Below are positions 32,622-42,641 of a stretch of 64,000 nt of DNA, in pieces. Every line of letters starts with the position of its first letter. Within the stretch, counting starts at the first letter, position 1. Under the pieces are notes generated by a model. It saw only the letters and a program-made list of their open reading frames with translations, had not been told where the DNA came from and searched no databases. Source of the stretch: Afipia sp. GAS231 (GTDB lineage Bacteria > Pseudomonadota > Alphaproteobacteria > Rhizobiales > Xanthobacteraceae); contig NZ_LT629703.1 of assembly GCF_900103365.1 (NCBI RefSeq), positions 7,178,501 to 7,242,500 on the forward strand, in the 5' to 3' direction. The translations under genes and the position numbers were made by a program.

Positions 32622-32884
32622 GTCAGGGGTTTCCTCTGGCTCGTCCGGTTATCCCGGATTTTGGTGGTTTTCGCGCGGGGGAACAGGCGCGAACGGCCGC
32701 AACTATTTCATTTGTGGCCAAGCCTGACTAGTGAGCCTGACCAGCGGGGCTGGCGGCGGGCCAGGAAGGGTGGGGAAACCGCCCTTTCCCCGCCGTATTC
32801 GGCGTGTTAACCGGTGGGTACGCGAGCGGCGGATATTGTCTGTACTATGTCGCGAGCCCGATTCGCCTTTAAAGCCGCGCGAGA

Positions 32885-33901
32885 ATGTTTCGAACCATTG
32901 CCCTGACCGGTTTTGCGGCCCTGGTGGCCGCCTCGACCATCTCGTTTGCGCCTGTGGCGCAAGCGCAGATCGGCAATATCTTTTCGGATCAGCCGCTGCG
33001 CCCGCCCGGCGCCATTCCGCGCGGCAATCAGCCGCCGCAGCAAGCCCCTGATGACGACGAGGAAGTGCCGGAGTTGCCGCGCGGCCGGCTGCTGCCGACC
33101 CCGAACCGGCCGCCGCCGGGCCAAGGCGTTCCCGCGCCCGGAAGCGTGCAATCGCAGCCGCTGGCGCCGCCGCCCGGTACCACCGTGATTCCGCAGAACA
33201 CACCGCCGGGCATTGCGGTCGCGCCTCCCCAGCCGGGCGGTCCCGGCGCGCCGGCCGCGGCCAATGCGCCGCCAGGCGCCAATCCGTTGCCGGGATTGCC
33301 GCCCGGACAGAAACAGCCCAAGAGCGTGCCGGGCGCACCGGCGACCCTGCAGCCGGGCGACGAAGTCGTGTCCGAGCCGCCGGCGACCAAGATCACCAAC
33401 AAGAAGGCGAGCTTCTCCGGTCTCGACAAGATCACCGGCCGCATCATCAATTTCGACGAGGATATCGGCGAGACCGTGCAGTTCGGTGCGCTGCGCGTGA
33501 AGACCGATGCCTGCTACACCCGCCCGTCCACGGAAGCCGCCAACACCGACGCCTTTGTCGAGGTCGACGAGATCACGCTGCAGGGCGAGGTGAAGCGGAT
33601 TTTCTCCGGCTGGATGTATGCCGCGAGCCCCGGCCTGCATGGCGTCGAGCATCCGATTTACGATATCTGGCTGACCGACTGCAAAGTCCCCGACCAGACC
33701 ATCGTCTCTGCGCAGCCCGATCCGCCAAAACCGCCACCGCCGCCGCCCGCACAGAAGCGTCCGCCCGCGCCGCCGAAGCAGGCTGCGCCGCGCCCATCAG
33801 GTCCGCCGCCGCAACCGCAATTCCAGCAGCAGCCTCCGCCGCCGCCCCCGCAACAACAGCGTCCGGGCGGGCTGTTCGGCGGCCTGTTCGGGAATAACTA
33901 G
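32885..33901 (+). CDS. Secreted proline-rich DUF2155 protein
   Basis: This 338-residue product has a signal peptide (MFRTIALTGFAALVAASTIS, cleavage after VAQAQ) and a proline-rich linker (about residues 35-160). The DUF2155 domain follows (about 165-275: ASFSGLDKITGRIINFDEDI and CYTRPSTEAANTDAFVEVDE, with SGWMYAASPGLHGVEHPIYD). A second Pro/Gln-rich tail ends GGLFGGLFGNN. DUF2155 proteins are conserved in alphaproteobacteria beside NDUFA12 and aat and probably act in the periplasm; their function is unknown. The long proline tails are species-specific additions. Confidence 0.88.
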   Translation: MFRTIALTGFAALVAASTISFAPVAQAQIGNIFSDQPLRPPGAIPRGNQPPQQAPDDDEEVPELPRGRLLPTPNRPPPGQGVPAPGSVQSQPLAPPPGTTVIPQNTPPGIAVAPPQPGGPGAPAAANAPPGANPLPGLPPGQKQPKSVPGAPATLQPGDEVVSEPPATKITNKKASFSGLDKITGRIINFDEDIGETVQFGALRVKTDACYTRPSTEAANTDAFVEVDEITLQGEVKRIFSGWMYAASPGLHGVEHPIYDIWLTDCKVPDQTIVSAQPDPPKPPPPPPAQKRPPAPPKQAAPRPSGPPPQPQFQQQPPPPPPQQQRPGGLFGGLFGNN

Positions 33902-33902
33902 T

Positions 33903-34030
33903 CGCGTGTCCCGGGCGCTGCGCAGCACGAAGTGATGCGCTGCAGACCCGGGATCCAGACATTCTCGTGAACTTCTAGGTCCCGGCTCTGCGGCGCACCG
34001 CAAGGGCGCTGCACCGCGTCCGGGACACGC
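33903..34030. repeat. Palindromic repeat between DUF2155 gene and aat
   Basis: The intergenic stretch begins CGCGTGTCCCGGGCGCTGCG and ends CGCGTCCGGGACACGCG, forming a long imperfect hairpin with inner GCGCTGCAGACCCGGGATCC. It lies between two converging genes and may also help terminate them. Confidence 0.65.
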
Positions 34031-34036
34031 GCTAAG

Positions 34037-34711
34037 CTAGCCACGTTCGGCAATGATCGCGAGTGCTTGCGCGCCGCTGATGCTGGCCGGCAATCGCATG
34101 AAATCCGCGGGCTCGCCTGATATCGCTCTGTCCAGCATTGCGCGATAGCGCCGCCGGGGGATTTCGACCGCGCCAAAACTGCGCAGATGCTCGGTGACAT
34201 ATTGGGTATCGAGCAATTCGAAACCACCGGCGTTGAGCCGCGCCACCAAATGCACCAGTGCCACCTTGGACGCGTCGCGGGCGTGGTGAAACATGCTCTC
34301 GCCGAAGAAAGCGCGGCCGAGGCTGACGCCATAGAGCCCGCCGACCAGCGCGTCATTCTGCCACACCTCGACGCTGTGGCAGTGCCCAATTTCGAAAAGC
34401 CCGACATAGAGATCGCGGATGCGCTTGTTGATCCAGGTGTCGTCGCGCCCGGGCTGCGGCGCCGCGCAGCCGGCAATCACCGCCTTGAACGCGGTGTCGA
34501 CGGTGACGGTAAACGCTTCGGAACGCACGGTGCGGGCCAGCCGCGAGGCGATGCGGAAGCCGTCGAGCGGGATCAGCCCGCGCAGTTCCGGCTCGACCCA
34601 GAACAGCGTTGGATCGTCGGCGCTTTCGGCCATCGGGAAGATGCCGCAGGCATAGGCCCGCAGCAGCACCTCGGGCGTGATTTCGGAAGCGGCAGAGTCG
34701 CGCGATGTCAT
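34037..34711 (-). CDS. aat: Leucyl/phenylalanyl-tRNA--protein transferase
   Basis: This 224-residue enzyme transfers Leu or Phe from aminoacyl-tRNA to N-terminal Lys or Arg of proteins (N-end rule, leading to ClpS/ClpAP degradation). The family motifs are visible: YACGIFPM near residue 20, [47 protein letters not shown] and [20 protein letters not shown]. Length and motifs are complete. The gene is convergent with the DUF2155 gene and would normally follow accC. Here accC is about 9.5 kb away, with accessory genes in between. Confidence 0.97.
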   Translation of the reverse strand: MTSRDSAASEITPEVLLRAYACGIFPMAESADDPTLFWVEPELRGLIPLDGFRIASRLARTVRSEAFTVTVDTAFKAVIAGCAAPQPGRDDTWINKRIRDLYVGLFEIGHCHSVEVWQNDALVGGLYGVSLGRAFFGESMFHHARDASKVALVHLVARLNAGGFELLDTQYVTEHLRSFGAVEIPRRRYRAMLDRAISGEPADFMRLPASISGAQALAIIAERG

Positions 34712-34824
34712 GGGCTGAGGATAGCAGGACGCAGCGGGCCTATGCTACGTTCCAAAGAAAACGGCGGCGCGTCCGGAACATCGGGACAGCGCGAACGCCG
34801 TCAGGGGAAACAAGAGGGGCATTC

Positions 34825-36270
34825 GTGAAAATTACCTGGAAGACCATCGCGCCGCTGGCCGTCTGGCTTGCGCTCTATCTGGTGCCGGTGCCGGCCGGCC
34901 TCAACGCCGATCAATGGCATTATTTTGCGATATTCGCGGCCGTGATCACCGGGCTGATCCTGGAATCGATGCCGGTCGGCGCGGTCGGCATCATCGGCCT
35001 GACGGCGGCCGGCGTCATGGGCTATGTCGAACACGATCCCAACAAGTCGTTGCGCTGGATGCTGGGCGGATTCGCCGAAAGCACGGTGTGGCTGATCGTC
35101 GGCGCCTTCGTGTTCTCGATCGGCTACCGCAAGAGCGGCCTCGGCCGCCGGCTGGCGCTATTGCTGGTCCACAAGCTCGGCCGCAGCACCATCGGGCTCG
35201 GTTATGCCGTGGCATTTTCCGATCTGGTGCTGGCGCCGGCGACACCGTCCAACACCGCGCGCAGCGGCGGCACGGTCTATCCGATCGTCAGCAACATTCC
35301 CAGGATCTACGGCTCGGAACCCGGGCCAACCGCCGGCAAGATCGGCACCTATGTGATGTGGACGGCGTTTGCGACCACCGCGGTGACGAGCTCGCTGTTC
35401 CTCACCGCGCTGGCGCCCAATGCGGCCGCGCTCTCGATCGCCAAGAAGATCGTCAATGTCGATGTCGGCTGGTCGCAATGGTTCGCGGGCTTCGCGCCGC
35501 TTGGCATCCTGCTGCTGATCCTGGTGCCGCTGCTGAGCTATTTGGTGTGCCGGCCGGAGGTGAAGGAAAGCCCCGAGATCGTCGAATGGAGTGCGGGCGA
35601 ACTCAAGACCATGGGACCGATGTCGCGCAGTGAACGGATCATGGCAGCCCTGGTGCTGCTGGCGATGTTCCTGTGGATCTGCGGCTCCAACCCGACCATC
35701 AGCCTGCCGGTGCTGGGATCGAATTTCATCAACCCGACCATGGTCGTGTTCGTCGTGATCTCGCTGATGCTGTTGACCGGCGTCATCGACTTCGACGACA
35801 TCGTCCGCGAAAAGGCCGCGTGGGAGGTGTTCTTCTATTTCACCTCGCTGCTGACGCTATCGTCGGGCCTGAACGAAATCGGCTTCATCAAATGGGTGGC
35901 GGAGGGATTTGCAAAACCGCTCGCAACGATGAGCCCGTTGACCGGCATGATCCTGCTGGTCTCGTTCTTCTTCTGGGTGCACTACTTCTTTTCCAGCATC
36001 ACCTCGCATACGGCAGCGGTATTGCCGGTCGTACTCGCCGTCGGCACCAGCATTCCCGGCCTGTCGATACCGACGTTGACGCTACTCTGCGTCTATTCGC
36101 TGGGCCTGATGGGGGTGATCTCGCCCTATGCCACCGGACCCGCGCCGATGTATTACGGCAGCGGCTACATCGGGAAGGGTGACTTCTGGAAGTTCGGCCT
36201 GATCTTCGGCGTGATCTATTTCGCCGGCCTGCTGCTGATCGTGATGCCGTGGCTGCAGGTGATCGGGTAG
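34825..36270 (+). CDS. DASS-family anion transporter (SLC13/2-oxoglutarate-malate type)
   Basis: This 481-residue membrane protein has about 12-14 helices. The two substrate motifs characteristic of the family are seen as APATPSNTARSGGTVYPIV (about residue 147) and SSITSHTAAVLPVV (about residue 395), with ISPYATGPAPMYYGSGY near the end. Such proteins carry C4-C6 di- and tricarboxylates or 2-oxoglutarate/malate, often with sodium. The GTG at 34825 was chosen because AGAGGGG precedes it and the first helix then starts a few residues in. It is divergent from aat. The 225 bp to the autotransporter gene hold no gene. Confidence 0.88.
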   Translation: MKITWKTIAPLAVWLALYLVPVPAGLNADQWHYFAIFAAVITGLILESMPVGAVGIIGLTAAGVMGYVEHDPNKSLRWMLGGFAESTVWLIVGAFVFSIGYRKSGLGRRLALLLVHKLGRSTIGLGYAVAFSDLVLAPATPSNTARSGGTVYPIVSNIPRIYGSEPGPTAGKIGTYVMWTAFATTAVTSSLFLTALAPNAAALSIAKKIVNVDVGWSQWFAGFAPLGILLLILVPLLSYLVCRPEVKESPEIVEWSAGELKTMGPMSRSERIMAALVLLAMFLWICGSNPTISLPVLGSNFINPTMVVFVVISLMLLTGVIDFDDIVREKAAWEVFFYFTSLLTLSSGLNEIGFIKWVAEGFAKPLATMSPLTGMILLVSFFFWVHYFFSSITSHTAAVLPVVLAVGTSIPGLSIPTLTLLCVYSLGLMGVISPYATGPAPMYYGSGYIGKGDFWKFGLIFGVIYFAGLLLIVMPWLQVIG

Positions 36271-36495
36271 ACGAAAAGACCCGTGGCAGCACGGCGAACA
36301 CGACGGGAATAGCCGCTCTGGCGATCCCCTGAATCGCCGTGCAGCACCATCCTTCGGCGTGGTGCAAATGACACAACCTCGACCAAACCGCGTCATCCTG
36401 CCGCAGATGTCATTGCTGGTTCCCAATCGCGGAACTAGCGTTGGACGTCGGTACAAGCGGCCGGGCATGGGCTGACCCGCGTTCTGGGGCGTGCA

Positions 36496-39400
36496 ATGGG
36501 GTGGGTGGCGTGCCGCTTCGAAAAGGCGGCTTTGGCGTCGGTAACGGTTGCGCTGACGTTGCTGATCGCCGTCGCAGCAACGCATCCCGCTACCGCGCAG
36601 ACCCCGGCTCAGGCTCAGCCGCAGGCCCAGGTCCAGGTCAATCAAACCTTCGTATCGCAAGGACCGGCGGCTGAATTCGGCAACTACAACTGGATCGGAG
36701 CCGCCGACCTGACGCCGAACGGCACCGCAGCCGGCGCCGTGCAGGCGGTGCTGCTCGACCCGGCGCTTGGCGCGGGAACGATATTTGCCGGCTCGCCCAA
36801 CGGCGGAATCTGGATGAGCAGCAACGGCGGTGCCAACTGGACGGCGCTCACCAGCAACCAGGCATCGCTGTCGATCTCGAGTCTCAGCCTCGATCCGATG
36901 GACCCCAAAGGCAAGACGATCATCGCGGGCATCGGCATGACCGACAACGGCGAGTACAGCCAGTTCAACCTTGCCCATGGCGCCAGCGGCGCCCTGACCG
37001 GACTGCTCTATACCACCAACGGCGGTGCGAGCTGGAGTGCGCTGTCGCTGGGTGTTGGGTCCCCCGAGAGTGTGGTCAGCGCGATGGTGCGCGGCAGTAC
37101 GATCCTGGCTGCAACATACGAAGTGCAGGCGCCCAACGGCAGCACCACGGGCTATGGCCTTTTTCGCAGCACCGACGGCGGGGTCAGCTTCACAAATATG
37201 GCGACCGTTGCCAGCAGCAGGTTGCCGGCCGGCGCCGTGACCTCGCTGGTCGCCGATCCCAGCGATCCCACCACTTTCTACGCCGCGGTAAAGAACTCCA
37301 GCAACATTGGCGCGACCGCCGTCTATGTCAGCCACGACATGGGCGAGACCTGGACGTCGATCTTCACAAAAACCGACAGCCACCGCCTGATCGTATCCGG
37401 CGGTGACCCAACGACGATCACGCTTGCCGCGGGTCCTGACCATTCGGTCGCGATCGCCGTCAGCGACCTCACGACGAAATCGCTCGCCGGAGTGTTCCTG
37501 TCATCAAGCTCCGGCGGCTGGAATAAATTAACCCATGTACCCAACGTCGTCGCCGGCCTCGGTCAGACGCCGGTGAATCTTCATATCGCCATCGATCCCG
37601 GTAACCAGAACATCGTCTATCTCACGGGTGACGGCAACAGTTCGGCCTCGGGCGTCGCCGAGCGTCTGAAGTACGATCCGCTCAGCAACGTCACGACGCT
37701 CGCCAGCCTCACCTTCGAAGGTACCGGCACCGGCCAGAACGCCAGCACGCTCCACTCCGACTCGCGCGCGATCACATTCGACCCGGCCGGCAACATGATC
37801 GTGGCGACCGACGGCGGCATCTATCTGCGCACCAATCCGCAAGGCGACGGCACCTGGCAGGGCGGTACCGGGACCTGGCAGGGCTTGAACGGTAACCTCA
37901 ACGTGTTCGAGGGCTATACCGTCGCCTACGACGCCAACAGCAAGCGCGTTGCGATCGCCCTGCAGGACAACGGCTCGGCGTTGCAGCACCTCGCGGGCAG
38001 CGGACAGTTCGATATCATCAACGGCGGCGACGGCACCAATGTTGCCATCAACGACCGCACGCTCAATTCTCCGACCACGCCGCTGGCGTCGAGACAGAGC
38101 GCGATCTACTCGACCACGGCGAATTTCGGGCTTCCGTCCCGCCTGATTGTCAACGCGGATGGATCGGTGGCGGATCCCCAGCCGTACGATTCCGTGCTGC
38201 ATCCCGGCGGCGTTCCGATCAGATGCGCGGACGCCGCCAGCCCGACCTATACGTTCTGCGTGGACGTCGTGCACGCGGGGCCGGCCTTCTCGGCGCTGTT
38301 CCTCCTGAACCGGGTCGATCCCAGCCTGATTGCCATCAGCGGCGCCACCAATGTCTTCACGACGCAGGACACGCTGTCCGGCGCCAACGGCCCCACCGCG
38401 ACCACGGTCAATCTGTTTCTGACCGATCTTGGAGCCGTGGGAATCGGTACGCCGAGCGTCATCAGCTATGGCGCAAACGACAACACGCAGGCCATCGTCG
38501 TCGGCGCTTCCGGGAATCCCAACAACAATTTCGCAAACGGGTCGGTCTGGTTCAGCGCCACCGGCGCGACCAACTCGCTGGCCCAGCTCACTGGCTACAA
38601 CGGGGATACCCCGACCGGTATCGTGTTCGACAATCGGAGCTCCGCGCACCTGTATGTGGCCGATGCCACCAACATCTATTACACGACCAGCAACACAAGT
38701 GCGGCCGCGACCTTCAACCAGGTGGCGTCGAGCCTGTTGCCGGCGGGCTTCACCCGTCCGACCTCGGTCGAATTCATCGCCAATAACGGCGTCAATGCGT
38801 TGCTCGTCGGCGGTCTGAACACGACGCTTTCCTGCACGCTCGGAGTGCAGAACGGCTGCATCATCCAGCCGACGCAGAGCCCGATCACGGTCGCCGATGC
38901 CGATATCAACGGGACGCCGTCGAACTGGCGTGCGTTCGGCCAGGGCCTGCCTAACGCGCTGGTCTATCAGATGGCCTATAACCCGGCGGTCGATGTGCTC
39001 GCGGTGTCCTCGATCGGCGCCGGCGCTTATGTGCTCTATGACGTCACCAGCTACTTCCAGCAGGCCACCACGCTGCAATTCGGCCTTGCCAACAACGATT
39101 CCCGGCCGGACGCGTCGTATCTCACCGACGGCAGTGTCGGCGTGCGTCCGTTGATCAAATACGGCACCGGCACGCTGACGATCGCGGGCGATGCGAGCTA
39201 TACCGGCGGCACCACGATCAAGGATGGCGCGCTCGTGCTCGGTAATGGTGGTGCGAGCGGCAGCGTACGCGGCAATATCGCGTTCTGCGCAGACACGAGC
39301 GATGTCTATTGCAACGCCTCGACCAACAAGTTCCTCATGTTCAACCGATCCGACATCTACACGTTTGCCGGCAGCATCACGGGCGCCGGCCAATTGAAAC

Positions 39401-41088
39401 AGGAAGGGCCGGGCACCACCGTACTGAGCGGCCAGAGCACCTACACCGGCCCGACCAGCGTCGATGCCGGAACACTCTCGGTGACCGGCTCGATCGCCTC
39501 GGCGGTATCAGTCAATTCCGGCGGCGTGCTCGCGGGCAGCGGCACGGTCGGCTCGACCACGATCAATCCCGGTGGCCTGCTGGCGCCGTCCAATCCCGGC
39601 GCGCCGCTTACCGTGCAGGGCAACCTCGCGTTCGCGACCGCCGGCGCCTACCTCGTCGAGATCAGCAACAACCTGGCGGATCGCGTCAACGTCACGGGCA
39701 GCGCCGCGCTCGCGGGCACGGTCTATGCGGTGCTGGTCGGGACGACCGTGTCGAAGCGGTACACGATCCTCAATGCAACCGGCGGCATCACGGGGACCTT
39801 CGCGGGCATCAACAATCTGCCGGCGACGCTGCCGGGCACGCTGAGCTACGATGCGAACAATGTCCTTCTCAATCTGTCGCTGAACTACAACGCGCTCGGC
39901 AGCCTCAACACCAACCAGCAGAACGTCGCCAACGTGCTGTCCCGCTTCTTCAACGCCAATGGCAGCATTCCCGTCAGCTTTGCGACGCTGACGTCATCGG
40001 CGCTGTCGCAGGTCGCGGGCGAGAGCGCGACCGGCTCGCAGCAGACGACGTTCCAGGCGATGACGCAGTTCGTCACGATGCTGCTCGATCCCTTCATCGG
40101 CGGACGTGAGCGCGCGCCGGCGCCGCCGCCCGCGACGGGTTACGCCGAAGACGATAGCGCCAGCGCCAATGCTGCGCGCGGTCAAAGGTTGTCGGCAAAC
40201 GAGCGCGCCGCCTATGCCGCCGTCTTCACCAAGGCGCCGCTGCGCCAGTTCTATGACCCGCACTGGAGCGTATGGGCCTCCGCGCTCGGCGGCTCGCAGA
40301 CGACCGACGGCAATGCCGTGACGGGATCGAACGGAACCACCAGCCGCATCTTCGGCATGGCCGCGGGCGCGGACTATCTGCTCTCGCCGCACACCATTGC
40401 GGGCTTCGCTCTCGCCGGCGGCGGTACCAGTTTCAGCGTTGCCAATGGCGGCACCGGCCGCTCCGACCTGTTCCAGGCCGGCGCCTTCGTGCGGCATACG
40501 TCCGGTGCGGCCTATGTCTCGGCCGCGCTCGCCTATGGCTGGCAGGACGTCACCGCCGACCGCCTGGTCATCGCCGACAAGCTCCATGCCGAGTTCAACG
40601 CCAACGCGCTGTCAGGGCGCGTCGAGGGCGGCTATCGCTTCGCCACCCGGTGGTTCGGCATTGCGCCTTATGCAGCGGGGCAGTTCACGAGCTTCTTCCT
40701 GCCGGCCTATGCGGAAACCGCGATCTTCGGCGCCAACAATTTTGCGCTGGCGTATGGCGCGCAGACGGTGACGGATGCGCGCACCGAGCTTGGCTTCCGC
40801 ACGGATCGATCCTTTGCGTTGACGACAGGACTACTCACACTACGCAGCCGGGTGGCTTGGGCGCATGACTACAATCCCGGCCGCGCCGTTGCCGCCACCT
40901 TCCAGACCCTGCCGGGCGCGTCCTTTGTCGTGAACGGTGCGGCGCAGGCAAGCGATGCGGCGCTGGCGGGTGCTTCCGCCGAGCTGATATGGCGGAGCGG
41001 CTGGTCGGCCTCAGCGACCTTCGAGGGCGAGTTCTCCAACGTCACCGCCAGTTACACGGGCAGGGGGACGGTAAGGTACGTGTGGTAA
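36496..41088 (+). CDS. Type V autotransporter with Asp-box (BNR) passenger
   Basis: This 1530-residue protein has a long signal peptide (residues 1 to about 35, ending THPATAQ). The passenger has at least four Asp-box repeats of the sialidase/sortilin type (SSNGGANWTAL, TTNGGASWSAL, STDGGVSFTNM, SHDMGETWTSI) between about residues 110 and 300, indicating a beta-propeller. Further degenerate repeats follow to about 880. From about residue 890 come passenger-associated repeats (YTGGTTIKDGALVLGNGGAS and TYTGPTSVDAGTLSVTG), then the autotransporter barrel (about 1255-1530, ending in Trp). It would be a surface-anchored or released propeller protein, perhaps an adhesin or glycan binder. No sialidase catalytic residues were identified. 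It stands alone; the stop is 22 bp from the convergent signalling operon. Confidence 0.9.
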   Translation: MGWVACRFEKAALASVTVALTLLIAVAATHPATAQTPAQAQPQAQVQVNQTFVSQGPAAEFGNYNWIGAADLTPNGTAAGAVQAVLLDPALGAGTIFAGSPNGGIWMSSNGGANWTALTSNQASLSISSLSLDPMDPKGKTIIAGIGMTDNGEYSQFNLAHGASGALTGLLYTTNGGASWSALSLGVGSPESVVSAMVRGSTILAATYEVQAPNGSTTGYGLFRSTDGGVSFTNMATVASSRLPAGAVTSLVADPSDPTTFYAAVKNSSNIGATAVYVSHDMGETWTSIFTKTDSHRLIVSGGDPTTITLAAGPDHSVAIAVSDLTTKSLAGVFLSSSSGGWNKLTHVPNVVAGLGQTPVNLHIAIDPGNQNIVYLTGDGNSSASGVAERLKYDPLSNVTTLASLTFEGTGTGQNASTLHSDSRAITFDPAGNMIVATDGGIYLRTNPQGDGTWQGGTGTWQGLNGNLNVFEGYTVAYDANSKRVAIALQDNGSALQHLAGSGQFDIINGGDGTNVAINDRTLNSPTTPLASRQSAIYSTTANFGLPSRLIVNADGSVADPQPYDSVLHPGGVPIRCADAASPTYTFCVDVVHAGPAFSALFLLNRVDPSLIAISGATNVFTTQDTLSGANGPTATTVNLFLTDLGAVGIGTPSVISYGANDNTQAIVVGASGNPNNNFANGSVWFSATGATNSLAQLTGYNGDTPTGIVFDNRSSAHLYVADATNIYYTTSNTSAAATFNQVASSLLPAGFTRPTSVEFIANNGVNALLVGGLNTTLSCTLGVQNGCIIQPTQSPITVADADINGTPSNWRAFGQGLPNALVYQMAYNPAVDVLAVSSIGAGAYVLYDVTSYFQQATTLQFGLANNDSRPDASYLTDGSVGVRPLIKYGTGTLTIAGDASYTGGTTIKDGALVLGNGGASGSVRGNIAFCADTSDVYCNASTNKFLMFNRSDIYTFAGSITGAGQLKQEGPGTTVLSGQSTYTGPTSVDAGTLSVTGSIASAVSVNSGGVLAGSGTVGSTTINPGGLLAPSNPGAPLTVQGNLAFATAGAYLVEISNNLADRVNVTGSAALAGTVYAVLVGTTVSKRYTILNATGGITGTFAGINNLPATLPGTLSYDANNVLLNLSLNYNALGSLNTNQQNVANVLSRFFNANGSIPVSFATLTSSALSQVAGESATGSQQTTFQAMTQFVTMLLDPFIGGRERAPAPPPATGYAEDDSASANAARGQRLSANERAAYAAVFTKAPLRQFYDPHWSVWASALGGSQTTDGNAVTGSNGTTSRIFGMAAGADYLLSPHTIAGFALAGGGTSFSVANGGTGRSDLFQAGAFVRHTSGAAYVSAALAYGWQDVTADRLVIADKLHAEFNANALSGRVEGGYRFATRWFGIAPYAAGQFTSFFLPAYAETAIFGANNFALAYGAQTVTDARTELGFRTDRSFALTTGLLTLRSRVAWAHDYNPGRAVAATFQTLPGASFVVNGAAQASDAALAGASAELIWRSGWSASATFEGEFSNVTASYTGRGTVRYVW

Positions 41089-41109
41089 GGTCGCATCAAG
41101 GTGTTGCGG

Positions 41110-42204
41110 TCAGCTCGCCGCGGCGCTGGCCGATTTCGACGCCGGCGGCTTCTGGACGCGGCGGAAATGCAGCACGATCCTAGTGCCGCTATGGGCCGGA
41201 TCGCGTTCGACATCGGCTTCCAGCTTGGAGGCCATGGCGCTGACGATACGTTGGCCCATGCCGGTCGAACGCGGGTCGACCTTGACGTTGAGGCCGACGC
41301 CGTCGTCGGCGATCGCCAGAACGATGTCGTCACCGTCAGATGTGAGCTCGACATGGATCGGGCCGGCGCCGTCGGGATAGGCATATTTCACGGCGTTCAT
41401 CACCAGTTCGTTGACGATGATGCCGATGGCAACCGCGCGATCCGGGTCGATCTCGATCGGTTCGGCGGTGAGCGTCAGCCGCGACATCTTGTTGCCTTCG
41501 GCGGAGCGTCGGAGGTCTTCCAGCAACGCTTCGAGATATTGATTCAGCAACACGCTCTTCAGGTCGTGCGAGGTGTAGAGCCGGCGGTGCACCTGCGCCA
41601 CCGCGGCGACGCGTCCCATTGCGTTGGTCAGCGCCGCCTTGACGTCGTCCTGGGTCGCGGAATTGGCCTGCAAATGCAACAGCGACGCGATGATCTGCAG
41701 GCTGTTGCCGACGCGGTGATTGACCTCGCGCAGCAGCACCTCGCGCTCGGCCGCCAGCGCCGCGTAACGGTCGCGGGAAGCGTGGACCTCGGCTTCGGCC
41801 TCGTCGCGGGCCCGCTGCATCGCGGCCTGCCTGAGCGCGCCGTTGACGGCGACCTGCAGCAGCGGAATGAATTCGCCCTGCGCGTCCTTGACCAGATAGT
41901 CGGCCGCGCCGGCCTTCAGCGCGGTGACCGCAATCGCCGAATCCTGCGAGGCCGTGACGAACACCACCGGAGGTGCGCCGGGTATCGCGAGAATCCGCTC
42001 CAGCGTCTCCAGGCCGTCGAGACCGGGCATGTACTGGTCGAGCGCGACGGCGTCGATGCCGCCTTGCGCCAGCCGCGCCAGTCCTTGCTCGCCGCCTTCC
42101 GCATGCACGACCTTGAAGCCGGCACGCGTCAGGCCGCGGTCGACCAGCCGCGCCAAGCCGGCGTCGTCGTCGATATACAGCAGTGTCGGCGTCGCTGGGG
42201 TCAT
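41110..42204 (-). CDS. Receiver domain fused to HisKA_2/HWE-type histidine kinase
   Basis: This 364-residue soluble protein has an N-terminal receiver (D56 in VALDQYMPG, preceded by IDDD) followed by a coiled-coil. A HisKA_2 kinase follows, with H163 in LREVNHRVGNSLQIIASLLH and an ATPase domain with IIVNELVMNAVKYAYPDG and IADDGVGLNV. HisKA_2 kinases of alphaproteobacteria often feed the general stress response (PhyR/NepR) or light and redox pathways. The gene is the last of a three-gene operon and overlaps the preceding response regulator by 4 bp. There is no membrane segment. Confidence 0.9.
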   Translation of the reverse strand: MTPATPTLLYIDDDAGLARLVDRGLTRAGFKVVHAEGGEQGLARLAQGGIDAVALDQYMPGLDGLETLERILAIPGAPPVVFVTASQDSAIAVTALKAGAADYLVKDAQGEFIPLLQVAVNGALRQAAMQRARDEAEAEVHASRDRYAALAAEREVLLREVNHRVGNSLQIIASLLHLQANSATQDDVKAALTNAMGRVAAVAQVHRRLYTSHDLKSVLLNQYLEALLEDLRRSAEGNKMSRLTLTAEPIEIDPDRAVAIGIIVNELVMNAVKYAYPDGAGPIHVELTSDGDDIVLAIADDGVGLNVKVDPRSTGMGQRIVSAMASKLEADVERDPAHSGTRIVLHFRRVQKPPASKSASAAAS

Positions 42205-42641
42205 GTGGCGGCTGGCGGTACCTGAATAACGGAAAAGAACAGCCCGAGCTGGCGAATGGCGTTGGCGAAGCTTTCGTAGTTCACGGGCTTGGTGATGTAG
42301 ACGTTACAACCGAGTTCGTAGCAACGCTTGATTTCCTGGGAATCGTCGGTGGTTGTCAGCACCACGACGGGCGTCGCCTTCAGGTATTTGTTTTCCTTGA
42401 CCCGTTTGAGAATATCGATGCCGCTGGTATCGGGCAGATTGAGATCGAGCAGGATCAGCAGCGCGTTGCCCTTGTGCTCAAGGCCGGTCCCGTCCTTGCC
42501 GAACAGGTAGTTCAGCGCGTCTGTACCTGACGTGAACGGCACGATCTCATTGTTGACGCCGGATCGGCGGATATTCCGCTCGATCAGCCGGGCGTGGCCC
42601 TCGTCGTCCTCGATCATGATGATGGTGACAGGATTGCTCAT
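42201..42641 (-). CDS. Single-domain response regulator (Rcp1-like)
   Basis: This 146-residue receiver has IMIEDDEGHARLIERNIRRS at the N-terminus and D66 in LLILLDLNLPDTSGIDILKR. The insert between beta-4 and alpha-4 (VVVLTTTDDSQEIKRCYELG) and the KPVNYESFANAIRQL end are typical of Rcp1-like regulators coupled to phytochrome or CHASE3 kinases. The ATG at 42641 was chosen because it overlaps the kinase stop by 4 bp and has GAGAG upstream. It presumably shuttles phosphate between the kinase at 42638 and the one at 41110. Confidence 0.9.
   Translation of the reverse strand: MSNPVTIIMIEDDEGHARLIERNIRRSGVNNEIVPFTSGTDALNYLFGKDGTGLEHKGNALLILLDLNLPDTSGIDILKRVKENKYLKATPVVVLTTTDDSQEIKRCYELGCNVYITKPVNYESFANAIRQLGLFFSVIQVPPAAT

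Noticed and set aside
37528..39393. 621-codon minus-strand frame inside the autotransporter
   Set aside because: It is a shadow of the autotransporter passenger, low in complexity and without family motifs.
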